NCBI GenBank assembly: GCA_018881555.1
Contig: JACAXG010000009.1
Coordinates: forward strand, 11,055,613 to 11,119,612
Length of the DNA: 64,000 bases
Reading direction: 5' to 3'
From: Amblyornis subalaris
Lineage: Eukaryota > Chordata > Aves > Passeriformes > Ptilonorhynchidae
Shown: positions 27,684 through 40,053 of the stretch, in pieces
Position numbering within the stretch: the first letter of the stretch is position 1
Layout of the letters: each line of letters starts with the position of its first letter
Program-made: the position numbers and the translations under genes
Notes under the pieces: model-generated
What the model saw: the letters and a program-made list of their open reading frames with translations, nothing else
Database searches by the model: none
What the model was told of the DNA's origin: nothing

Positions 27684-28820
27684 TGTGGTGGGTTGACCCT
27701 GGTTGGATACCAGATGCCTACTATAGGCACCCTATTACTCCCTTCCTCATCAAGACAGGAGAGAAAATATAAGAGAAGGCTCATGGGTCTAGATAAGGAC
27801 AGGGAGAGATCACCCACCAATTCCCACCATGGGCCAAACAGACTCAACTTGGGGAAATTAGTTTGATTTACTAGCAATCAAATTAGAATAGGATAATGAG
27901 AAATAAAACCAAACCTTAAAACACCTTCCCCCAGCTCTTCTGTCTTTTCAGGTTCAACCTCACTTCAAGTTTTCTATACCTCCTCCCGTAAGTGGTGTGA
28001 GGGAACAGGGAATGGGGGCTGCGTCATTTCATCACATATTGTCTATGCTACACTTTCCTCCTCAGGAGGAGGACTCCTCACACTCTTCCCTTGATCCAGT
28101 GTGGGGTCCCTTCCACACAAGACAGTCCTCCACTAACTTCTCCAACTTGGGTCCTTCCCACAAGCTGCAGTTCTTCACAAACTTCTCCAGAATGGGTCTC
28201 TTTCATGGGATGCAGTCCGTCGGGAACAGACTACTCCAGTGTGGATCTCTTGCACGGCGTCACAAGTCCTGCCAGCAAATCTGCTCCAGCAGGGGCTCTT
28301 CTCTCCACAAGGCTGCAGGTCCTGCCAGGACCCTCCTCCAGTGTGGGCTTCCCACAGGGTCACAGCCTCCTTTGGGCACCCACCTGCTCTGGCATGGGGT
28401 CCTCTGCAGGCTGCAGGTGGATCTCTGCTCCACTGTGAACCTCCATGGGCTGCAGGGCCACAGCTGCCTCACTATGGTCTGCACCGGGGGCTGCAGGGGA
28501 ATCTCGGGTCCAATGCCTGAAGCAGATCCTCCCACTCCTTTTTCACTGATCTTGGTGTCTGCAGAGTTGTTTCCCTCACATATTCTCATTCTTCTCTTCT
28601 GGCTGCTGTTCTGCAGCAGGTTTTTTCCTCTTTTAAAATACTTTATCACAAAGGTGCTACACTGTTCTTGACAGGCTCAGTCTTGGCCAACAGCGGGTTC
28701 ATCCTGCAGATCTGTGGTACTGGCTCTACCTGATGTGAGGGAAGCTTCTAACAGCTTCTCCCAGAAGCCATCCCTGTAGCCCCACTTACTACCAAAACCT
28801 TGCAATGCAAACCCAATACA
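27684..28820 (-). mobile_element. solo LTR of an endogenous retrovirus (copy 1)
   Basis: A 1137-bp block far richer in GC than its surroundings begins TGTGGTGGGTT and ends AACCCAATACA. These ends form an imperfect inverted repeat with the TG...CA termini of a retroviral LTR. The interior carries degenerate tandem units of the form CTCC-A-GTGTGGGTC-CTTCC-CA-GGCTGCAG. It is similar over its length, in reverse orientation, to the block at 48857-49964, whose polyadenylation signal sets the sense strand; this copy is therefore on the minus strand, the same as ANO4. I recognise the sequence as a common avian LTR type but cannot name the family safely. No gag, pol or env lies beside it, so it is a solo LTR. 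No clear target-site duplication is visible, which suggests age. Confidence 0.85.
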
Positions 28821-29663
28821 AGGTCTCATCTTCTCCAAACACCAAGAAAGCCTAGTTGTGTCCAAATACGAGTTTGGCTTAAAGGGAAACATATTAGCCA
28901 TAGGTGCCATGCTGCACGTTGCTTGACATACCATGCAGACACAGTATGGATAGTCACCACTTTCACAGTTGTCCCAGTGCTTCCTAGCACATATCTCACA
29001 TAGGCATCCTCACAGTTATCTTTCTCTCTGTAAAAATAGCTCAGAAGACAGCTGATATAATTTTAGTGGTGGAAGCTTTCCCTAGCCACTCTTTTCTATA
29101 GTGGATAGGTGGTTTTGTTATGTGCAGAGTAAGCTCAACATGACAGGGAAAGGATATGAACACCAAAGAAAAGCTAGCAGCCAGGAAAATATTTTCCAGC
29201 TGACCTGCAATTTTCTCCTGTCTAGCACACAAATTTTCCTGGCAAGCTGTAAAATGGCAGTTGACCATAGACTAAGCACTCTGTTTTAAACTGTGTGCCT
29301 GGTTGATTAAATTAACATCTACAGAAGCAATAAACTACAAACAAATTATTGTTCTTTCAATAACTGGATAAACTGAAGTCATAACTGAAAAAAGGAACTT
29401 GGAGTCAACTCTAAAGGCAAGGAATTTTATTGTGCACTGCTCAGAGAACCAAATTACATAAGTTACGTTTATAAAACATCTTTTCTAAGTCAGATCTGCA
29501 AGTGTCACTTGGGGTTTGGACGTCAGCTTGATTCTTTTCTACCCATGAATCACAATCAGCAAAAACGTTTATGTAACAGGAATCTCATGAACAATTGCAG
29601 TGATGATGCACAAACCAGAAAAAAGCAGATCAGTGTCACATAACTGTTTTGGCTCTGCAGTAC

Positions 29664-29685
29664 TAACAACAACAACAACAACAAC
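29664..29685 (+). repeat. (AAC)n microsatellite
   Basis: About seven AAC units, then A/C-rich sequence, in intron 4. Confidence 0.9.
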
Positions 29686-32329
29686 CACAAAAACCAAAAA
29701 GGAGTAGATGTCATTTTTTCCAGAAAGTTGATAATATTTGATTATGCTCAGAAGAAATAGCTGTTAATTATAATATCTGTTTCATGTCATCACTTTCTGA
29801 ACACAGCTAGTGCTCCGAAGTTGTAGTCTTTGAAGTTTTTAATTTCTTCATACTCATTCTTTATTTCTAACTTCTACCTCACTTTGACATGGTCATAAGT
29901 CTATTTTCCTTTTACACTCAGGGATGTGCCAAAAGTCATGGAGATACTCTGTGTGCTCTTTCTGTCATCTATAATTTCTCTCAACATTCATCATGTTGAA
30001 ACCAGACTCCAGGTTGCTGCTAAATATAAGTATCTTACTGAATACACGTTTCTAGTTTCTGATGTCCTGTCCCATTAGCACAAAGTTACAGCCACATTAA
30101 GAGAAACTACTTTGCAGAACTATTACTACCTCTTCATGAACCTACCTACCTTCACTTGCAAACTTGAAAAGTCATGAAATAATAGTATTCTGTAATTATA
30201 TTGCATCGACTACTGAAAAAGATTTCAAAATATAACTTCTAAAGTAATGTGAACTTAACTTAAGACTCAGAATATACCTACTAGAAGATATTTGTTCATA
30301 CAGCAAAACCAAAGCTTATGCTCTGCTTTTCTTTCCTGTCTTTTTGAGTTTTCACCAGAGAACACTTATTATATATTCCTATTGCCGATTGTATACACCA
30401 GCTGTGTTTTTGCTGCCAGATGTGGCACCAGAAATGTCAGCTGCTCCTTGAGGCAGGGAGTGAATGCAATTAGAGGTACCCTGGTGACAGCTTGACACTT
30501 ACAGTAGCAATGTTTAAATTTTTAATCAGGCATGTAACACAAAAACCCACACAACTTGGATTGTTCCTGAAAACTGGACCAGCACTACACTAACATCTTC
30601 TTTCATCAGTAAGATGCAAAGATCAATGTGCTGGCAGAAGCCCAAATAGATCGGCTGCTACTTGTAAAATACCTGAAACTAGATTCTGAAGCATGTCCCT
30701 CATGCAGTATCTGTGAGCAGACCTGCTTTTCAGGGCAGTAAGGAATGCTATTGGTTTAAAGTAGCTAATTGCTTTTATACTGAGACATTAGTTAACATAA
30801 TTATACAAAATATATATAAAAAAAGGCCTGAATACTATTTTCACTACTTATGTGGCTAGTTCCCATTTACTACATTTCTATCACTCACTTTCTACTAGTA
30901 TGTCAAATGCTTTTTCAAGTAAACTGCATGAAATCAATTTACAAACTACAAATTAAAAACTTTGAACACAATCATTAAGCATAATGTATCAAGTACATTT
31001 AGTAGTAGAACTACTCTCTATGACTTACTTTAGTGTAGTCATGAGAAGCAGAAAAACCAAAAAAATTTTGTCAAGTTCAAACTAAATGTAGTCTGTTCCT
31101 AGGGCTACATGACCAGATCCTAACCCAACATCAGATTCATTTTGGATACACCGTCTTTAGTTAAATCCAAGATGAATTTCTTCTTTTGCTCTTCTACAAA
31201 TTACACATCCAAGAGTGGTTTTTGTTCTTCCATCATTTGTTACTTCTGTCCTGCATTTGCATTGCTTCACAGTGCAGCTTAAAGAGTTTGCAAATGAACA
31301 AGTAATATATGCTAGCTACTCCATGCTGGCTACCTCTGAGCATGATCTATTATCATAGTGTAGTTTAAAGTATCTTACTGAAAGATGTCTGTGATATTGG
31401 ATCCATGTACTAGAACAGCATAGATACTCTTGACAACAACTTAGTTCTACCTGGTCTTTTAGGAAAGGTGGACATTATTTCAGGCTGTATGAATAATTTG
31501 TGATAAAAGGTTGAATTTTTAAATATTTATTCTTGTGAAAAATACCATGGGCTCAAAGTAAATCTGACTCTTCATTCTCTCTTGAAAAGACGGGTTTTCC
31601 AGGAAAATGCTGGGCCAAAGGGATGAACATTTTATTTGGAATGACAGACACTCTATATTTTCTTTTCACATAAAAGTGATCATAAATAATTCTTTCCTTC
31701 ATGTCAGTGGGCTGATCTAAATCTCAGGTTTATCTTGTATTTAGATTAATATGAAACATACCATCAGAATGTGGACAGTAGCACCCTGTTAACCATTTGC
31801 CCATCAGATCTGGAAGCGATGAGTCTCTTGTGATTTTTATGGATGGTATCAGTGCCTACAAATCTGCAGTGTGAGTGGTACCTCGTCTCCCATAAGAACA
31901 TGCTCCATTTGGAGACTGTCCTCTCCATTTCCCCCACACATAAGTCTGTTTCAAAGAGTATTAAAAAATGAAAGCAGCAGGGTCATCAAGAATCCCAGAG
32001 CCAGGACATCATCGTTAATTATCTCACTTTTGAGAGATTGAAAAAGAGGATAAATCAACAAAGGAAATTTTACACCTGGCTGAAAAGAAAATACAGTGTC
32101 TTTTCCTGAAGCAACCTACAATTTTGATTAACTCATTTAGGCATCTATGCATGTGGTCACGTGTTGGATGTGGTCTGGATGTGTCTGGCTGTGACAGGGT
32201 CAAGACACTCATTCTATCCAGAACAAATATACATTGAAAAGCAGGGAAAAGGGTCATGAAATGATTTGTGCTGTACCACTCAATGAGCATTCACTCTTAG
32301 AGCTTTGTTTTCAATGGAAAATCTTCACT

Positions 32330-32445
32330 ATTTTAATTTTTCTTTTTTTTAAAATTTTTTCACTCCTTTTAAAATTTTTTTTCACTGTTTTTTCTCTATT
32401 ATTTCACTATCTTTATTTTTTCTATAAAACTTTCACTGTTTTAGT
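32330..32445 (+). repeat. T-rich low-complexity stretch with TTTCACT repeats
   Basis: Long T tracts are broken by recurrent TTTCACT and TTTTAAAATTTTTT units. Confidence 0.8.
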
Positions 32446-35205
32446 GGTCTGGTCTGATCTGTGATCCCATCGTTTACTAGTATATATACTGAGCACAAAG
32501 CCTGGCAGAACTTCCATCGCCACCACAGAGTGGTGTGGTATAGTTGAAGAATGTGAGTGTGAATTTGTTGACGAATATCTGCAAAACATTATCACCTTTT
32601 TCTGGAGTCAGAAACATAGACCTGTTCAGACCTTTCTCAGCTACATGATGTTGACATTGTGCCTGAAGTTATCTCAACTCTTGTGAATTCATTTCAGATT
32701 CACTTTCTCGTTTCATGCTGCTAAGCGAACACTTCTCTCCTGGCATTCACCACTTCTTGGGTATTTCACTGTGCTACATGTCAGTGAGCAACTGCAGTGC
32801 ATTTCTCTCTCCCTGCAGTGCTACTGAGGGATACGGGTTTGAAACTGAAGTGTGAATAGCTCCATAAGTTTTCCTCTCTGCCAACAATTTCACATTAAAA
32901 AGACAGGACTAACACAATCGAATGTCAACACACGAAGAGCCAGTAGTCAAAGGAGAATCAACCAACAACCACACAAAATTCATGGAAGGTAAAAAGTTTC
33001 TTTTGAGTCCAGAAGTTACAATCTACTGCCTCTGCATGTGTTCTGTGATCAAAGCCACAGACAATTTTCTCTTTTTATCTGGGAGCAAAGTTTATTTCAG
33101 TGGAAGAAGTATATTGTATGTTAACAACTTGAAAAAAACCCTGCAGTTGAAATCTTCAAAAATGAACACTCAGAATCATGTGCAGTCTCAACAAAAGGAG
33201 AAATAAAAATAATGAGAAATAATCTAGACATTAACTGATCACACAACTTAGTTTAAACCTCAGTGTTATGCAGCACTACTGTTACTCTCTGGGAATGGGG
33301 GAGAGAGTGTACCAAGAAGTACATCTTTTCTTCAGGATTGTAATTAAATTTAGAAACTAACGTGATCATAATATGTACATGTTAGTGTTTAATTTTAGGT
33401 CAGAGTCATATGTTAAAAAAGATTGTGACCCTATATTTTAAAAACATTATCCCGAGTCATGAAGCACAACCTCATTTTGATCATTCTGAGTTCAGAAAAT
33501 GTACAATTACTGTTGCTAGCAAGAAGTCACACCAAGGGCAAATGAGATTAGTAAAAAATAAAACTGCATATCAGTGGCAAAATAGAAACTGAAATGAATA
33601 GTCAAATGGGCAGAACATTCATGCAGCCTGGGCAGCAAAGTCCAAATAANTGGTCTTGAAAGCCACAAAAAAACTCTATAGTAAGCACTTAAGTAATCAA
33701 TTTGAAAAAGTTTTCTGTGCAGAATGTTGCAGGAAGTTTCCTAACACTTAAAATACAAAGTGATTTCATAGCTTTCACTGCTAACCTTAGCACAGTAATA
33801 AATCTGCAAAAATCACGAAGTAGGGAAAAATTTATTTGAAATCATTTGGCATATGTATTAACAGGGACGATTCATTCCCTGTTCATTTTCTACACTGCCC
33901 AAATTTCAGAGATTTTGTCAGCATCTCTCCTGGTGGAAGCAGGGCAGAATTCTAGGATGTGAAACTGAATAGCTGCAGCAACACTCTCATGTTCTTGCAC
34001 GTTGGGTTACAACTCCTATAGACAGTAGTATGCACACAGGAAATGTAATAATGAACAATGTCTGACACTGAAAACATGCAGCAGCATGTTTTCTACTGCA
34101 GCGCTGGAGATGCTGACTTCCAGGTTATTTGAAGGAATAGTTTAGGGTAACTGTTTGCTGTAAACAGTGATATGCTCTTATACACTTATATACACCAGTA
34201 CCCATGTTCAATCAAAATATTTAAAGAAAAGAAAAAAAATTTCATTTTCTGGGAAGTCTTCTCTTTTTTCCTCCCCAGTGTTCTCCAAAGAAGTGTGCAT
34301 TTCAAGTACACAGGCAGAATATCCACACATGTACCAAGAATTCAGCGAAACAAAGGGAGACAATGTATAGCACCTACATAATTGATAAAACCCTGTATCC
34401 TGAAAATTCCTGCACTGTTTCCATCAGTGGCAGCATGACAATGCGTATTAGCATGAGTGTGAGTCAATCAGGCACAAATAAAGGTAAATACTCAGCAGTA
34501 CATTATGAAAGTTTCAGGAAGATGATAGGCTTGGCAAAAGATATATGGTCTCTTTAAACCTTGCTCCTGCTACAACATCAATCCATTTTAGACACTTTGC
34601 ATTTATTTCTACACTCTTGTCCATAAAAGATTTACTGATTTAGGACATTGTGTAGGAAGAAACATAAATGATTCATATGTACTGTCCAATTATTTCAATG
34701 CTTAGAATTAAGACATAAGGAGAAACTTTAAGCTGTTTTCAAACTACCAAAATACTGCTCACATCTCTATGCCTAAGTTGATGGGTAAAGGAAGGCAGGG
34801 ATCTAGTTAGGTCTCTGGAAAAAGTACCAAGAGCCTCAGCAAATAGTGGAGCAAGTAGCTAGAAGGAGATGTAGGTGCAGAAATATGGATTGCACTCAGC
34901 AGAATTTAGGCCATTCAAACCCAGCACTGGTTTTTTGTATTGCACAGCACAGTGGATGAAATTCAGTGGCCTACTTGTGCATAAGGTTGAAAAAGATGAC
35001 TGTAATGGCGTGTTTTGGCCTTCAGTCCGTGTGTCTGATTTTCCTTTAGGCTACACTTTTGCACTGCTCTGGCCTATATTTAGGCATGCTTAAAAGCATT
35101 TTCCTACTGCTACAACACAGTGAAGGAGTTTCAGAGTAAACAAACCATACCCTCAGATTCCACACAGCTTTAAAGGAGAAAGTTTTTTAAAGGAGGATCT
35201 CTTAC

Positions 35206-35364
35206 CTCTTTTTCCATTTGAAGTCCTTCTGCTCTGATATTTCTCTCAAATACTTCCCTCTTCTCTGTCTGTGGATTAGATTTTCTATACACAAGGATGT
35301 AGTCAATCCGACACTTCCCATCTCTAAAATACAGTCCATTGGTTTTGTTCTTATCAGGTACTTC
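35206..35364 (-). CDS. ANO4: ANO4 coding exon 4 (residues 107-159, start of dimerisation domain)
   Basis: The 159-nt exon has 53 complete codons, phase 0 at both ends. It starts [13 protein letters not shown], continues with [18 protein letters not shown], then [21 protein letters not shown]. The R-I-D-Y-I-L-V-Y core is the hallmark first strand of the anoctamin dimerisation domain (Anoct_dimer), and the following charged helix ([14 protein letters not shown]) is nearly invariant in ANO3 and ANO4. The acceptor is TTTCTCTTTACAG and the donor GAAAAAGAG|gtaaga. Because the length divides by three, skipping would keep the frame but remove the core strand. This is the strongest single piece of evidence for the gene. 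Confidence 0.97.
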
Positions 35365-38300
35365 CTGTAAAGAGAAAGTCAAACAATTCAGTAATGTTAA
35401 TTTGCCTTGGTAATTGCTGTATTTCTGTTTGCATTATCAGTTTTCAGTAATACTCAACCAGAAAGATAAGGAATCAGAACAAGCTGTTCAAGTTTTTAGA
35501 CTCTTTACATACAGGGCCTCTGATGACATCTGAGAGGAGCACAGACTTCCCTGCTCTAAAGTCAGGAGGTCTCCTTAGGCAGATGTTTGGTCATATAGGC
35601 ATGGGATAGGAGAAAATGGAAAACACAAGCAAACCTTCCTCCCCCCCCATCCTCCGTAAGGTTAGGAGTATAATACTTATAAAGTATATACTTATAAAAT
35701 AGACCAGAGAGTAGTGTTACTGAAGTGTAAATTTAAAATTAAGAACTTAATATGGTTGAATGTCTTTCTACACGTGAAAAGAGTACACAATGTCATGATC
35801 ATTTACTGTAGTGAGAAACACTAAAACCCGGCACGGAGATTCTCATTGCTTTGCCTCATAGGACACTGACAACAGAAGAAAAAAAAGGAAAAAAGCCTGT
35901 TCAAATGTTTGGTCTGTCAGAAAAAAACAACTTGATTTCACTGTTAATAAGAGGTCAACCAGGTCACTCTCCTGAGATGTAAAAGACCAGACTACTGGTC
36001 TTTTTCCAGTAAGTCATGAGAAGAAATTCTCTACAGATCCTCCTCACAATTTAACAATACTTCCACATAATACGAGCCCTGCTCAGGGGTTAAGCTTTCG
36101 CTTTCAGACAAGTTGAAATTGTACAGCAGTTTGCAGGTTGGAGTGTTTCGTACAGAAAATGTACACTGTGAGAGACACATGGGAACAAACAGCACTCCCT
36201 CTGAGCAGTATAATAGGCAGGAGCCTTCTGGAACCTCAAGATCAGTCCAGCCCTCAGCTGAAGGGAAGGTTAAGCTAATTTACCTCTGTTTTTCCAGAAC
36301 TTGCTCCACTACTTCTGCCAAAAATAGCCCCGCCCTATAATATACAATCAAGTCTGAAAAAAAGAAGAATATTTTGCCTTTCACATCTGGGAGAAAGAGG
36401 GAATTTTGAAAATACTTTCTCCATAGGAGAACTGCTTCTGAATTTAAATCGCAGAATGAACATTGTAATAGCAAAAATTATTTTTACTGGAAAAACCCCC
36501 AAAATCACTTTTCCCATTCAAAGAGCTTAGTGTAAGCTAGCTTTCTGATTCTCAGCAGGCATTTTGATTAAATGGAAAAACTGATGAAAGTGTCCTAAAT
36601 GTCCCATCCCCTTGGTACATCCAGTTCACTAAAGGAAAAAGGGAATTTTTCTAACATTCTTTCACTGCAGTGCCTGACTTCCGACACAAATTAGTGCAGA
36701 TTTGATAGAGTGGAACTGTCCTTAGAGCCTGAAAAGAAGGCGAGAAAAAAGATTTAAGCTCTAAGGAAATAACAGTAACAAACTATTTACATCTATACTG
36801 CATATCATGCTGATAAAATACATTATCAAGATATGAGAAGTATTTTTCATAAAGCATTAAGTGTGAAAACAGATCAGGAGGCACATTTTATTTTTTTCAT
36901 TAAAAATCTATGTCGAGAAGACATAAAAAACGCCCAACAACCCAAAGGCTATTTAAGGTTATTTAAATAAAGGAAGTGTGTAGTAGAAGATTTACAGGCT
37001 GTGGGTCAGCTTGGTGGTCCTGTTTTGATGTATAACCCTCCTGACAAGCCTCCTGTTCAGCAGTCAGAGTCAGCACATTCTTTAGGAAGCGTTGTAGTAG
37101 GAAAGGAGGTATAGAACAAAACAATCAATGCTGAGGATCTGCTGTTTACACTATGTAGGCTTAAGAGCTCACATTGGGCCAGCTGTAGTCTGGTCCTGAA
37201 GACTCCCTGGATTTACATCCATAACAAATCCAGGTTTAAAATCCAACACTGCTCTGGACTGCAAAGAAATAATGGGTAGGAGCAATTGAGAGATTCACTT
37301 CAAATGTCCACTCCTGATCTGAACGCAGACCCGTCCTGAGAGTACCATAATGAATATGTTCTCTGCATGCAGTAGTGACTCCACTGCAAAAATAGATTTG
37401 CTCCTCCTATGTTTCTTCTTTTTCTGAAGAAAATTGTTTTGCCCTGCACTGACTTATCAGTGAATGCAGAACCTTATACTAAAGAGTATATATGAGATTT
37501 AGCCAAGTTATTTGACTTGTAGGACTTCTTCGCCTATAAATATGACTTCCTGGGACAATTCTTTTCTCTTGGACTTGTGAAACACTACCAACTAAACTAT
37601 TGTAATTTTTCACTCATAAAGGCAGCTTGGACACCCTTATCTGTACTTGAAGGTCCTTTACATTTTAGGAACACTATATGTCAAATTGAGACTGATAAGC
37701 CCTACTAGACTGTTACGCCCTCTGGGAAGGAACCCTTTCTGTAGCCCTCTGTCACAGACTGTAAGGCAAATTTATAGACTGAGTCTGGACTTGCAAGAAC
37801 TCTTGAGGATCTAACATGATATAGAGACAGTCAGGGCTGGTTCAGCAGGGTCAGCTGCAGGACTTTTGCATCGACCAAGTATTACAGGCTTATGCTATTC
37901 CAAACAGAATTTTGTCCTACCTTCCTCTAGATATTGCATCTCCCTCACCTGTGTTATGACATCAAATTCAGTTTTCCTAAACTGATTAAAAAATATATCT
38001 ATATAGAACTAGGTCTGACTGCAGGTTTTGGTGAAAAAGTGGTGTAGTCACAAACCTCCATTCCTTCATCTGAAAAAAGATGCTGGAAGAAAGTGAGGAA
38101 CAGTGAAGACTTCACTTCCAACAAGAGCTTAGCATTTCTGTCTACCTTTATGGCTGTATTTGTAATGCGTGTTGTATAATTTGGATTTGTTTTCCAAGGA
38201 ATACAGTAGTTTTTACATTCTCAGGTGCTCAGTTGGGAACCATCAGCTTTTACAGACATATGACTCATACACATGCATAGGCTAGGAGAGCTTTAGGCCA

Positions 38301-39916
38301 AAGAGTTTACCCATATTTATCCATACAAATCATACAACATCTAAACAGTACATCTTTTCTTTTTAGAGTTTAGCAGGGACCAAGTACTTTGAAATTTTTT
38401 TTCAAAGGCTGCAGCATCCCTCATATCCCACTAAGATTTTCAAATTTCTTCTTTTTTTCTCCCATCTTATACCTATACATGACCTACATTGCTATTTTCC
38501 TCAGTTGCGGTTACAAAAAAACCCCTTAAATCTGTTCATATTCCTTAGAAATTTTCCCTTTCTCTTAAAAAAAACCAAGGAATACATCTAAGAGAAAAAA
38601 AAGGTTTTGAAGTATTATTTTTGCAATATTATTAGACTAACAGCAGCATGTCCTTCTGATTGTTTTCTGTTAATTTTTTCTCTTTAATTTACAAAAATCA
38701 TGTGCCTTTCACCTGTGCCTTTTTGTTAAAGAACCTGTGGTACATGGTCCCAAAATGCTACACAGGAAAATCATGTCGGATTAACCTATTACGGTGCAAG
38801 CAGGCAAAGAGAGTTCTTTGTAAATTGTATGGGAAGCTAGGGAAGAGCCATGAGTAAAGATGATGAAAATGTGAGCAAGGTCAAACATATATTCAGGGTG
38901 CCCTGAATTTTGTTGCTTTAATTATCTGTCTAAACATTCCAGGAGTGCAGCTCTCTATGGGCTGAATTTCTAGAACAAAGAAAATCTCTGACTCTCTCCT
39001 CAGCAGTGTTGCACAAAAGAACATGCACCACAAAACCCTTTAGCTCCTGAAAAAGACATAATCTGTAATTGCATCTTCTAAACTATATCAAAACTTGTAA
39101 ACAAAAGAGGGTTAGGGCAGGTGCTTCAGCAATGTCCTGTGCTTTTCCACTCTTTGTAACTGCTAGCATGGTCCGTGCCTGTTCTGATCTGTGCCAGCTA
39201 GACCTCTGCCAAAAATTCCTCAGGTACAACTTGCAGGTAACATCGGACCAGTCCAGTATGGAGTCTAGGTGTAGCCACACTCCTGAGGTGGAGGAAACGA
39301 GAGAAGTCCCTGGTCTCTTCACTTGCTGAGGAAATAGCCCTAGCATCCATGGGGTGCAGGGCACTTGGAGGCAAAATTAAAGGGCATATTGTTCCTTTCC
39401 GCACGAAAGACAGAAAAAGAAATTTAGGCCCACATTTTCATCATGGATCCATGATTCTTTGCCTGCTTTAAGACAGAATTTAAAAGAGACTATGTCCTGA
39501 ATGTTTCCTCCCTGGTATGTTCTCTGAATCATCATTATGCACCATCAGGTCACTTGTTCTCCACTGGAAGGGAATGTGTTTCATAATTGACACCCAGTGC
39601 TTCTTAGGGGACTTTTATAATAAATCCTCTCCACACTCTTTCCCCTTAAAGAATTAATATAGGGAAAAGTTTTTCCATCATTTTCAGAAGCAGTGAAGCC
39701 TTAGATTTGTACAGATGTTTCACCAGGTGTGCATGAAATCAAAATTTTTGAATTTGGGATATTTCATATTTCAGCATTATAATCGTAGAATGGAAAATCA
39801 GTTCTCATGGGAAAGAGAACTCATGATGGCAAGGAATGAGATTTTAAATCAAATTACATTTATTATCTCTTTATAATGGGCATGAATACTATATTAATAA
39901 TTCTGTGTATTCTTAC
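35365..39916. other. ANO4 intron 3
   Basis: A 4.6-kb intron with GT-AG ends. It has a C-run near 35641-35648 and otherwise ordinary AT-rich sequence. No repeat family, exon or RNA gene was recognised. Confidence 0.65.
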
Positions 39917-40053
39917 CTCTCCCACAACTTCCAGCCTGCTGGCATCATCAGAAGTACTGGTCAAGTTACCATGGTGAAGCAGGGAGTCATCATCTTTGGA
40001 AGGGCTGTTCACACCTTCTAGCTCATCAAAAAAAATGTTGACATCCTTAGCTA
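39917..40053 (-). CDS. ANO4: ANO4 coding exon 3 (residues 61-106)
   Basis: The 137-nt exon enters in phase 1: the single base from exon 2 plus TA makes Ile, where human ANO4 has Met. It continues AKDVNIFFDELEGVNSPSK, then an acidic and Ser/Thr-rich stretch including TSTSDDASRLE, and ends exactly at a codon boundary (VGE) with donor GGAGAG|gtaaga. The acceptor is a long T-rich tract ending TTTTTTAG. The FDELE and TSTSDDASRLE motifs agree closely with ANO4 from memory. This is the poorly structured cytosolic tail in front of the dimerisation domain, with many possible phosphorylation residues. Exons 2, 3 and 4 join cleanly only in the phases given. Confidence 0.93.

Larger units (their letters stand above)
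10498..35205. other. ANO4 intron 4 (about 24.7 kb)
   Basis: This is the longest intron. It separates the two halves of the dimerisation-domain coding sequence. It holds two CR1 tails, one solo LTR, several microsatellites and short tandem duplications, each listed separately. Outside these I see AT-rich sequence with no supported exon. A GC-richer block near 20820-20945 and a plus-strand 113-codon frame at 16281-16622 were examined and have no recognisable protein match. Confidence 0.7.

Noticed and set aside
27997..28671. A 224-codon plus-strand open frame, the longest in the window
   Set aside because: It lies wholly inside LTR copy 1 and its Ser/Pro/Gln/His-rich translation simply reflects the GC-rich tandem units. 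Overlapping frames on both strands are open there for the same reason.
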